Source: Chryseobacterium sp. KACC 21268 (GTDB lineage Bacteria > Bacteroidota > Bacteroidia > Flavobacteriales > Weeksellaceae). Taken from it: a stretch of DNA of 64,000 bases. The notes under the pieces are model-generated. The model was not told where the DNA came from, searched no databases, and worked only from the letters and a program-made list of their open reading frames with translations. Shown here in pieces: positions 27,501 to 35,500 of this stretch. Each line of letters starts with the position of its first letter. The first letter of the stretch is position 1. The stretch is taken from the NCBI GenBank assembly GCA_028736075.1, contig CP117875.1:1550001-1614000 (forward strand), read 5' to 3'. The position numbers and the translations under genes were made by a program.

Positions 27501-28361
27501 AATTATGCAATCTACAACGGCACGGGTGGTGCTCCCGGAACTTACAATGATGAAAATCCAAATTATGGAATCGCTCCCAACGGAATCGTCAAAGTGGGGC
27601 AGGGTTTCATCATTCAGTCAAAAATTGCTGGTGCAATAGATTTTAATAATAGTATTAGACTTACGGATAATGGTACTTTTTACCAAAGAGGAATAGTTAA
27701 AAACAGATTCTGGTTGACTTTAAAATCACCAAATAACTTAATTAATACAATCTTGATAGGTTACATTCCTGGTGCTACTGATAATTTTGAAACAGATTTT
27801 GATGGAGAGTTGTTTGCAGTAGGATCAGATTCTTTCTACTCGATATTGGGTGCAAAAAAATTGGCCATTCAGGGAAAAGCGGATAACTTCTCAGTTGAGG
27901 ATGTGGTTCCCGTGGGCAATGCGTTTTCTGTAAATGGCGACTACACCATCAGGCTTAAGACTGCGGAAGGCATTTTCAATGGTAGTCAAAAGATCTATTT
28001 GAAGGATAAGCTGCTGAACAAATATATTGATTTGAGTTCAGAAACTAGCTACACATTCTCCGCTGTAAAAGGTGCTGATGCCACACGCTTTGAGATTGTT
28101 TTTAAAGAGAATGCTGTTTTAGGCAATGATGAAACTCAAAAATCTGATTTCATCGTTTACAAAGACGGAGATCATTTTGTTATCAAATCATCAAAAGTAA
28201 TTGGTAAGGTAGATGTTTATGACGCCGGTGGCAGGCTGATTCGTCAGTTGTTTTCCAAAGAAAATAAATTGATAATCGACGCTGTGGATTTCGCAAATGG
28301 TGTTTATATCATCAAAGCTCAAAATTCCGGAGACGTAAAAACAAAAAAAATACTGAAATAA
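21549..28361 (+). CDS. Giant T9SS-exported protein 3 (two GEVED, PPC-like, FN3, lamin-tail, type C sorting signal)
   Basis: The largest gene here, 2,270 residues. Signal peptide to about residue 35 (FFFLIVTHFSGQ); N-terminal beta domain; Ig-like (about 194-285); GEVED 1 (286-436, DWNQDGDF, YGETEDYIVNV); choice-of-anchor-D-like domain (439-545); PPC-like domain (652-768); Ig-like (778-864); two FN3-like domains (868-1100); GEVED 2 (1105-1252, DWNRDGDF, FGEVEDYTITV); second anchor-D-like domain (1256-1378); TIG (1381-1460); lamin-tail-like (1477-1610); Ig-like (1634-1730); shared sorting module to the end (KTKKILK). The DxNxDGDF loops could bind calcium. It is predicted to be displayed on the surface via T9SS. 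Confidence 0.85.
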   Translation: MKKYLFFKRMFEGNSTPKTFLFSFFFLIVTHFSGQVTMFQFDFESGTSPSVDNVTGTPSLSNIGILSNYNTTACNGVGGYQYTAWDSGDAYRFTVNTTGFTNMTFNYNERTSNNSIGNFLVRVSSDGANWTTIRNAYVPTSNCEASGSLTIPNTFGNQALMYVEIYKPSNAGAAGNNFRIDDATLIGYVLAPCSGTPTPGNTLAATNPVVSGGTTVLSLQNSTAGSGVTYQWQSSTTSASSGFSNVTGATNSTYTATVTAKTWYRCLVTCGSNNGTSNPVEVNLTYCTPAGSLNCTLNDFISNITINTLNNSTACNSGGYTLFPASGTQTTSLTQGSAYVLSLSVGSGTGTHSAAVYIDWNQDGDFVDASEFILIGNSIAASSTNTVSVNVPSGAVFGNTRMRVRYSFNQNMTIATSCTIAGNYGETEDYIVNVVAPPANPVLAISGTPIDHGSACLGTAATPVTYTITNTGASAATGVSLNSSDPQFAVSGLSSSTIAGSGGTATFTVTFTPSSAGAKSATITVSSLTSGSNAPTITLGGTGNASVTPVAVALAANNITVDAARLRASAGTTFGVCPTTVEKGFVYSSVNSLPTVTDTKIAIQPLGTTGVAYNYDATGLFPATTYYYRAYLYDGTTYTYSAVRNFTTLTPPANDLCGNAVDVTVNSAAITGTLVNSTFSAPFSSGRDVWYKFTPGCSGNHTVTVNGFSGDVDIYLYQGCPTVDSALAASSSNTGTSEAFTYNVTAGVTYYVAVSAYDAAAESSVFNISVNNQIPIVTQPLNQVVTEGTTASFGISTPGNQTGRQWQVSTDNGVSWNNIAGATGSPYVTPATTIAMNGYKYRAVISNGTCSTVISNEVTLTVNYASPNNAANLAACIANNQITLKWAAPATGSAPTGYIVFALPNTTVPAMTAASAGNASSYIANSDYSVANTYTTLGKAVYKGSALTATVTGLVNASQYTFKVVAYRGETGTAWAGGINATGSWNQTYLADVPEISNLAASINPTSSTVTWNVVPASVGCYEYLVVANQGAVSFTPSGDGSAYTSISSVYTMPNQVVYKGTGNSVIVTGLTDGLQYCYKVFVREINSGNQWSDGTSVCQTTGVNYCTSTGSMTDLTSITYVKFNTIENATPTKVQAYTNFATPTTTVVRGEVIPLTVRVNTDGDYTVYTKVWFDWNRDGDFADSGEEFVLGTAKNVTDGATSLSPLNITIPTTAALGNVRMRVSSKFNLASTSCESFTFGEVEDYTITVTQPTNAEINVKGGNISIPNGFDEPYGLNNTVFAATNIGSESTEKEFTIENLGLANLNLTGSPIINIIGTNPSDFIVTQQAVTPVVNGVTTSFKIKFRPTVAGIRQADVSIANNDSDENPYVFRIQGTGTCATSLSIAASPLSGPANTIVTFTSSVNDLSSATVTYNDVAVPIISANTGKLEVAVPAGALDANFVVSLLNGCNATQVFDVINSVLTDCETTSGGPVTAPASDLIIYEVYDEKSGSGGIVTIFNRTGSAVNLSSYSIQRAGDYGGTYSTYANLSGTVAAGSIAIVGVSGSSCGYVTTGNGGFGTGFNANDGIRLMKGTVVIDDVHAPNITGFYLRRKNDYLSPKTVFDGNEWTNQALASGQCLPSNEVGQPPVVKNPPIVNTQPSYSLSCDVEGTSLAISASEGVVGGNGLTYQWFVLGTSGTWNALANGGVYSGATSATLNISNVTGLNNYQYYCQVRENTATCFTATNAVQIKDVTNTWEVANVWSNGTPILASKVIIAGNYDTQVHGALDVCELTVNSSGTMVVKPSSPIKVKKKITNLNTANDSFVVESDANMIQVDNITNEGSIKVERSVTDMNNVTGDIDYVYWSSPVNGQTIKTGFSPGTPASGYQQYNESNDRFIVTQDVNFVAGKGYAIRAETGFPDGYSKTYSFTGIPHNGNLSSPFLNKSAGADKGYNLIGNPYPSNIDFDLLHSLNSAKMFSTAFFWTNNTYERLQMGSAYAGNNYAIYNGTGGAPGTYNDENPNYGIAPNGIVKVGQGFIIQSKIAGAIDFNNSIRLTDNGTFYQRGIVKNRFWLTLKSPNNLINTILIGYIPGATDNFETDFDGELFAVGSDSFYSILGAKKLAIQGKADNFSVEDVVPVGNAFSVNGDYTIRLKTAEGIFNGSQKIYLKDKLLNKYIDLSSETSYTFSAVKGADATRFEIVFKENAVLGNDETQKSDFIVYKDGDHFVIKSSKVIGKVDVYDAGGRLIRQLFSKENKLIIDAVDFANGVYIIKAQNSGDVKTKKILK
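25687..28358 (+). repeat. Long paralogous block, copy in giant gene 3
   Basis: Partner of the block at 18690-21355. Domain order is the same (TIG, lamin-tail, Ig, sorting module) and so are local motifs such as KGYNLIGNPYPSNIDFD and AGNNYAIYN. Confidence 0.75.
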
Positions 28362-28383
28362 TTAATCTTAAAACCATTTTATT

Positions 28384-28424
28384 AAAACACCTCAATTGGG
28401 GTGTTTTTTTTTTTTTTTTTTTTT
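28384..28424 (+). terminator. Terminator after giant gene 3
   Basis: AAAACACCTC pairs with GGGGTGTTTT (loop AATT; one wobble), followed directly by 21 T. Confidence 0.9.
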
Positions 28425-28450
28425 GTTTTTTTTTTGTTTTTTTTTGTTTT
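28404..28450 (+). repeat. Poly-T tract T21-G-T10-G-T9-G-T4
   Basis: Forty-seven bases with only three G. It starts as the terminator U-tract and continues far beyond what termination needs. Homopolymer slippage, in vivo or in sequencing, is likely here. Confidence 0.9.
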
Positions 28451-28598
28451 CATTAATAATAATGATATATGAATAGATTATTACAATCAAAATGTATTAT
28501 ATTATTATAAAATGTTTTTAATAATGATTTAAATTCATTGATTTTGCAATTGTGATTTAATTTTTTACTAAATAATAAGATAAATCAAATAAAAAATA

Positions 28599-28606
28599 TA
28601 AATTTG
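28599..28606 (+). promoter_or_regulatory. -7 box (TAAATTTG) of giant gene 4
   Basis: Exact TAnnTTTG match, 28 bases before the ATG at 28635. Confidence 0.5.
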
Positions 28607-28634
28607 CGCCAGACCTTAAAAAAACACAAATCTG

Positions 28635-31600
28635 ATGAGAAAACTTTTCTTATGGTTATTCCTATGTGGAGTAACCATGCTTTTTGGGCAAGGAAAACTT
28701 CACTTTACAACCACAAATGCTGGTAGAGTAAATCTTTATAAATTTGATCCTGTAGAAGCAGTTGGCTGGCCAGGAAGCACTGTTGCAAATCCATCAATTA
28801 AATTTGATGATGCAGGAGGAGGCGGTTTTTATTCAGATAATATTAGTCCTCAGAAAAAATTCATCCTAAATAATATTAATGGTTCGGGAAGTCAGACTGG
28901 AAATATTGATATAAGCCAAGACACCTGGGGCCAATACAATGGTACAAGCACATTCACGTCATTAATGACCACTTCTACAATGACAAATGTTGGAATCGTT
29001 AAGTTTGCTTCGGGTGGATTACCTGGTGGATGGGCTACGCAGGAAAATACCAGTTATGATGCAATCAACCAAGTTTATACTTTAACAAAATCTTACACCA
29101 GTGGAAGTGGATTTGATATTTATATTAATGGGACTAAGTTTTTGTACCGATCCACTTCTCAAGTTATAGGTTATAATACTTCTTATAATGGTGCCTCGGT
29201 AACAATTACCTTCAATCCATATACAGGTGTGGTGGCAATGACGCCAGGACCTACAGTTTCTGCAAATTCAATTTCCGCAACTTCATTGTGTGCAGGTGCT
29301 TCTGTAAATGTACCTTACACTGCAACAGGAACTTTTGGTACTGGAAATACTTTCACTGCTCATTTGTCTGATGCAAGTGGTTCTTTTAACGCGCCTACAA
29401 CAATTGGTGGTTTAACATCTGTTTCATCAGGAACCATTGCCGCAACCATACCAGCGGGAATTTCCTATGGAACGGGCTACAGAATCAGAGTTGTTGCAAG
29501 CAATCCTAATATTACAGGGGGGAACAATGGGACAGATTTAACTATCTATCCGGCTATTACGTCAGCCATTATTCAAAGTCCAAAAACAGCAGTGATTTGT
29601 GACAATGTTCCATTTACGGTTTATGGACGAGTAGGTGCCGCTGGAATTACCAATAATGATTCAACGCCATTTTCAGCTCTCACGGCACAATTCGGGTACG
29701 GAGCATCCAGCAATCCAAGCACGTGGACTTGGAGTTCTGCGACTCATAATATTCAAGGTGCAAGTATTGACGGTACAAAAGACGAATACAATTCCACAAT
29801 TCCTGCGAATACTCTATCTGCAGGTACACCTTATTATTATGGTTTTAGGTTTCAGTTGGGAAGCTGTATGACTGTAGTGGCAGGGCAGAACGGAATTTTT
29901 AATAATGATCCCGGTGTCCTGACAGTTTCACAGGCTACGAAGATTACCGCACAGCCTACGCCTTCACAAACTGTAAATCTTTACACGCATACCACTCTTT
30001 CTGTAGGTGCAACAGCCAATACGTCTGGTCCATTATCTTATCAATGGTACAGAAATACAACAAATTCCAATGTGGGAGGTGTTGCAATTGCGGGTGAAAC
30101 TACTTCAACTTATGTGGTGAATACTTACACTTCCGGTACTTTCTATTATTATGCAATAGCGACGACAGGAAGCGGATCTTGTGATTCTGTTACAAGTAAC
30201 GTTGCAACTGTAGTTGTGAACAGTGCTGCAACATCAGGAACTGCGAACTGGGCGAACATCCAGAGTCCAAAGACAGAGGTGAATGTTTTCTTAGGCGTCG
30301 GTATTGATGTTTTTGCGCAGGTTTTTGTACCAAACTCAACGCCGGGGCCAGGATATGATCCTGCTATCAAAGCATGGATTGGGTACAATTTTTCCAACAC
30401 CAGTCCAAACACATGGCCGGAGACACAGTGGGTAGAAGCGGAAATCAATTATTTGCAATCTCAGCTTGTAGAAAATAATGATGAGTACATGAAACAGAAG
30501 TTTGGTGCGGATCTACCAGCAGGAACTTACTATGTTGCTTCTCGTTTTCAAAAAGGATCGGGTGCTTTCATCTACGGAGGAACGGAAGATACCACAGACA
30601 ATGTGAGTGGCGGAATCTGGGGTGTTGGACCTTACAAAAGTTTGAAGATCAACATCAATCAAATTGTGACCTGGCTTCCAAATGTTGGTGCTACGGCAGG
30701 AGAATGGAACAATGGTAACGGTCCGGTAATTACAAGTCCTGCAGTTATTGCCACAGACATCACGTCACCACCATCTTTTTCTGCCAAAAAATTAACAATT
30801 AATAATGGCGTTGGACTTACAATTCCAAGTGGTCAATCTATCACTTTGGAGAATGAGCTGATTAATAACAATGAGACTTCACCTACCAAAACTTTGGTAG
30901 TAGAAAGTGGGGCTAATTTTATTCAGAATAATGCATCAATTTCGAATCTCGGAAAAATCCGTGTGAAGAGAGATGCGTCTGTCCCTGCCATTCAGTATAA
31001 TTTCTGGAGTTCACCGGTTGCTGACCAGGAGCTTTATACTTTTTATCAAACTGGAAATGCAGTAACGCCAAAGAGGGTTTTCACTTACAATACATTGACG
31101 GATTACTACACGACTGTCAATTCCGGGACGTTTGCAAAAGGTGTTGGCTATTCTATCAAAGGAGAGAATTTTGGAAATTCCAATGCCGTATTTTTTGGTG
31201 CGCCTCACAATGGGAATGCGACTGTGAATCTGGCGTCTACTGGTCAAAGATATAATTTGATAGGAAATCCGTACGCTTCCAATATTGATGCTGTGGAGTT
31301 CTATCTTGAAAATCAAAATAATATTGAAAACACACTTTACTTCTGGGATAATAATGGTAATAAAGCAACAAGCCAAATGGGATCCGGTTACACAACTTAT
31401 ACGTCCAACAATTTTGCAACCTATAATATCAGTTCAGAAATTGGGAATCCGGGAACAGGAACTCAAAATGGAGCCAGCAAAATCCCGAATGGAAAAATAG
31501 TTGTAGGACAAGGATTCATAGTTCAGGCAAAAAGTGGCGTTACAACTCCTTCTGTCATTTTTAAAAATGCAATGAGAACGGCGGAAAATGGCGTGTTCTT

Positions 31601-32282
31601 CGCCAGACAAAGTCAAGAGAAAAATGCTTTCTGGTTGCAGTTGATTGCACCTTCTCAGTTGATTAGTACGACGGCGGTTATTTACAAAGACAATGCACAA
31701 AATCTACTGGATACTTTCGATTCCGAAGTAGCAACCTTAAGTTCTGACGCTTTATTTTCTTTTGCTGATAATAATCCTAAGAAACTCAGTATCCAAGGCA
31801 GGAATGCCAATCAACTTGAGGATGATGTGATGAAGCTGGGAACTCAGTTTTACAAAGATGGTGTTTATACTTTTGCATTGAAAGATAGGCAGGGCATTTT
31901 CGCCAACGGACAAAGCATTTATCTGCACGATAAGCAGAATGGTATCTATACAGATTTGCAAAACGAAAACTACACTTTCTCAGCCATCAAAGGTCTGGAC
32001 GAAAACCGATTTGAGATTGTGTACAAAGAAAATGCAGTTCTTGGAAATGATGATACAAAAACTTCCGATTTCCAAATCTACAGAGACGGTGAAAGTTTTG
32101 TGGTCCAATCTGGCAAAAATCTTGGTAGGATAGAAGTCTATGGCATGACAGGACAACTGTTGAAAACTTTCTTTGCTAATAGTAAATCGGTCAAGCTCGT
32201 TGTTTCAGATTTGCCGGTAGGAACTTATATCATAAAAGTTGATAACTCCGGAGACGTACGAACGAAAAAAATTATCAGATAA
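28635..32282 (+). CDS. Giant T9SS-exported protein 4 (paired IQSPKT domains, type C sorting signal)
   Basis: A 1,215-residue secreted protein with signal peptide (residues 1-19, ending TMLFGQ). The N-terminal domain (20-210) is beta-rich. Residues about 215-310 match the beta domain of giant protein 2 (LCAGASVNVPYTATGTFGTGN). Two related domains of about 110-130 residues follow, starting IQSPKT at about 312 and again at about 541. Each has a Trp-rich strand, an NDEY motif and AGTxYYxxxRFQ; this pattern resembles carbohydrate-binding-like modules on flavobacterial secreted enzymes, but I cannot name the family. An Ig-like repeat (YQWYRN) lies between them. The shared sorting module runs from about 678 to the end (KTKKIIR). 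No catalytic domain seen. Confidence 0.83.
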   Translation: MRKLFLWLFLCGVTMLFGQGKLHFTTTNAGRVNLYKFDPVEAVGWPGSTVANPSIKFDDAGGGGFYSDNISPQKKFILNNINGSGSQTGNIDISQDTWGQYNGTSTFTSLMTTSTMTNVGIVKFASGGLPGGWATQENTSYDAINQVYTLTKSYTSGSGFDIYINGTKFLYRSTSQVIGYNTSYNGASVTITFNPYTGVVAMTPGPTVSANSISATSLCAGASVNVPYTATGTFGTGNTFTAHLSDASGSFNAPTTIGGLTSVSSGTIAATIPAGISYGTGYRIRVVASNPNITGGNNGTDLTIYPAITSAIIQSPKTAVICDNVPFTVYGRVGAAGITNNDSTPFSALTAQFGYGASSNPSTWTWSSATHNIQGASIDGTKDEYNSTIPANTLSAGTPYYYGFRFQLGSCMTVVAGQNGIFNNDPGVLTVSQATKITAQPTPSQTVNLYTHTTLSVGATANTSGPLSYQWYRNTTNSNVGGVAIAGETTSTYVVNTYTSGTFYYYAIATTGSGSCDSVTSNVATVVVNSAATSGTANWANIQSPKTEVNVFLGVGIDVFAQVFVPNSTPGPGYDPAIKAWIGYNFSNTSPNTWPETQWVEAEINYLQSQLVENNDEYMKQKFGADLPAGTYYVASRFQKGSGAFIYGGTEDTTDNVSGGIWGVGPYKSLKININQIVTWLPNVGATAGEWNNGNGPVITSPAVIATDITSPPSFSAKKLTINNGVGLTIPSGQSITLENELINNNETSPTKTLVVESGANFIQNNASISNLGKIRVKRDASVPAIQYNFWSSPVADQELYTFYQTGNAVTPKRVFTYNTLTDYYTTVNSGTFAKGVGYSIKGENFGNSNAVFFGAPHNGNATVNLASTGQRYNLIGNPYASNIDAVEFYLENQNNIENTLYFWDNNGNKATSQMGSGYTTYTSNNFATYNISSEIGNPGTGTQNGASKIPNGKIVVGQGFIVQAKSGVTTPSVIFKNAMRTAENGVFFARQSQEKNAFWLQLIAPSQLISTTAVIYKDNAQNLLDTFDSEVATLSSDALFSFADNNPKKLSIQGRNANQLEDDVMKLGTQFYKDGVYTFALKDRQGIFANGQSIYLHDKQNGIYTDLQNENYTFSAIKGLDENRFEIVYKENAVLGNDDTKTSDFQIYRDGESFVVQSGKNLGRIEVYGMTGQLLKTFFANSKSVKLVVSDLPVGTYIIKVDNSGDVRTKKIIR

Positions 32283-32323
32283 ACATTGATTAAACAAGAA
32301 ATTGTAATTGTAAAATTTAAACT

Positions 32324-32355
32324 AAAACACTCTATTTGTAGGGTGTTTTTTTATT
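32324..32355 (+). terminator. Terminator after giant gene 4
   Basis: AAAACACTCTA / TAGGGTGTTTT, 11-bp stem (one wobble), loop TTTG, then a T run. The arm sequence closely resembles the terminators of giant genes 2 and 3. Confidence 0.88.
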
Positions 32356-32458
32356 GCTTTGTCTTGATAATCATAATCATAAAGTTAAAAATCAGTTCCT
32401 TTGATTGTTGAATTAATTAAATGATCGTTTGTTTTATTGTTAAATTTTTAATAAATGA

Positions 32459-32488
32459 TTGTAGATGATGGAAATCTATTTACATTTG
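32459..32488 (+). promoter_or_regulatory. Promoter of giant gene 5
   Basis: TTG (32459-32461), a 19-base spacer, then TACATTTG (32481-32488). This is the best full -33/-7 match among the five giant genes. The ATG follows 45 bases downstream. Confidence 0.65.
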
Positions 32489-32533
32489 CAATCCTTTTTT
32501 AGGAGATAAAATATTAAAAACAACAACACTTAT

Positions 32534-35500
32534 ATGAATAAAAGTTTATCCACACCGCGCGGACAATCTCTTTACCAATTCGCAAAAACCCTGCTACTAC
32601 CAGTTCTTCTTTTTTTATGGGGGAATATTTGGGGGCAGACTACGGTTACACATACTTTTGCGGGTACTTCAGGTACTATTGATTCAAATATTTCTTTTAC
32701 CACACAATCAAATTCTGCATCAAATGCACCAGCATTTAATGCAGGTGATAATACATTAAGATTATATTTTGGAAGTGCTTCGCCTTATAATGGATGTTCT
32801 ATAACATTAATTCCTTCAAATGGTGCTACTATTACAGCTGTTGAACTAACAGGAGTCACTGGGAATACTCCGGTTATGAGATATAGCATTGGTACAACAG
32901 CGACAACTTTATCTGACCCTGCTTTAGCTTTAGCAGGTAACATCTATACTGTGTCAAGTCTAAGTGTCACTTCTAGTTTAAAAATTAGAAATGCAAATAC
33001 CAGTAATACGCACGGTAGATTTACTGGTATTAAAGTCACCTATACACCTGGGGGACCAACAATTGCTTCTTCAGCAACCACACTTACAGGTTTTTCCGCA
33101 ACGCCTTCTACGCCTTCTGCGCCACAGACTTTTAACGTTTCTGGAAGTAGCCTTGGTGCTAATATCTCAGTAACGCCTCCAACTAATTATGAAATTTCTC
33201 TTTCTTCAGCATCTGGATATACTTCTTCAGCAATATCTTTAACACAAACCAGTGGTACAGTTCCGTCAACACCAATCTTCGTTAGATTAAAGTCTGGTCT
33301 TGCACTAGGTGCTTACAATGGAGAAGTGATTAATATAACAAGCGGCTCCGCAACAGCTAAAACGGTTACATTAAGTGGAGATGTTGTTAGGAATACAATT
33401 ATTTCTACAACCAGTGGAGACTGGAACACCGGAACAACTTGGGTGGGTGGAGTAGTTCCTACTTCTGGCGATAATGTGGTGATTTCAACAGGACACACGG
33501 TTTCTGTTGCTGCAGGAGTCACAAGAGATACCGGAGTTACTACTACTGTAAATGGTTCTTTCCAATTAAATAATGGTGGTTACGCCGGTGGAGCTCCTTT
33601 CACCTATGCTGCAACTGGTAGTGGATTAATATTCAACAATGGAAGTGTTTATGGCGTTGGAGTGGGTAATGCATTTTGGCCAACAACTACTCCGCCTTTT
33701 AATGTGACGATTAACTCAGGTTCTGGTGCAAAGCTTGACACGCCGGTTGGCTTAGTTTCTGGGACATTGACACTGAATGGTCAACTTAACGCCGTAAATG
33801 CAATTACCGTAAATGGAACTTTGCAATTAAATAATGGTGGATTTGTTTCTTCCAATGCACCTGTGTATGGAGCATCCTCAACATTAGTTTATAATACAAC
33901 TTATGGAGTAGGTACGGAATGGACTACAACCGGTACAACTGCCGGAAGTGGAATTCCAAATCACGTTACAATCCAAAATAATGCAGCTGTAACTTATGGG
34001 GCAGTGGGAGCAAGAGGTTTGGCGGGTAACCTTACTATTACTTCAGGGTCATTAACATCGGGAGATATTCTAAATGTAAAAGGAACAACTACGAACGTTG
34101 GAACATTGACTACGAATTCTACCGCTAATTTTACAGGATTGGTTACAAACTCAGGAACGTTTAACTCTAATGGAGTTTCAAATCTTGCAGGTAACTTTAC
34201 CAATTCTGTGACTGCTGCTATTCTTAGTTTAGGAGGCGATTTCTATTTAGGAGGAAACTGGGCAAATGCCGGAACTTTCACACCAAATAATAAAGCTGTA
34301 TTCTTTAATGGTGCTACAGGCACACAGTCTATAACAAATACAAATTCATCCAATTCGAATACCGAAACGTTTGCATATTTAGTTAATAATAAGGCTGCGG
34401 GAACACTATCTATCACAAGTAATATTATTATCTCTGGTACTTCTGGAGATGTTTTTCAGATTATAAATAGTGCAGCCACAAGTCTTAATGGGGCAAACAG
34501 AACCATAACATTCAATGGAAATGGTGGTAATATCCTGGTATCAGGAGCAGAGCGTACTATTACAGGAACATCTACTACTGCTGCAATTGTGATTAATGGA
34601 ACAAAAACAGTACGATCAACTTCTGGAGGTACACTTGTTTTGGGTACAAATATTACAACAAAACTTTCCAATGGAATCAATTTTGGAGCGGGACTTACAA
34701 CGGTTTCAACTGCATTGGAAATTAATAATGGAGGTTATGTCATTACAAATGCACCAATCTACGCATCTACATCTACGCTGACTTATAATGTTGGTGCTGG
34801 GTATGGTGTAAATAATGAATGGACTGGTAATGCAACAACCGCAGGAGCAGGAATTCCTCAGAATGTTATCATTACAGGGAATACAATAATTAATATGCCA
34901 AATAGCATAAGAGGACTGGCTGGAAATCTTAGTATTAACGCGCTAAGTTCTTTGAATATGAACAATACTATTGGGGCAGATCTTGCTTTGGGAGGAAACT
35001 TCACAAACAATGGAACTTTTGCACCGAATAATACGGCTGTTATTTTTAACGGGAATGATACTACGCAGACTATTTCCGGAGCAACAGCATTTGATTATTT
35101 TATAGTCAATAAAACTGGAACATTTGGAACTGTAACCTTGGCATCGTCTATTATTATTAATAAAGACCTTACATTAACAAGTAGAAGCATTACACTTAGT
35201 TCTTTTAATTTGACTTTACCAAATAAGTCTTCTGTTATAACTTCTAACGCGAATTCTTATATTAATGCGACAGGTACAGGTAAATTGATTCGTCAAAATA
35301 TTGATGGTACAGCAGATTGGATATTTCCAATGGGTGTTGCTGCGACATTAAGGTATGCACCATTAACAGTTAAAAATCTTTCAGGAACTACTGAAATTGG
35401 TGTGAATGTGAATGCTACTTTATCAAAGTCTGTTTCAGTTGCTGCAAATACACTTAAGACAGAATGGAGAGTTTCAACTACAAATAATGTAACTGCAAAT

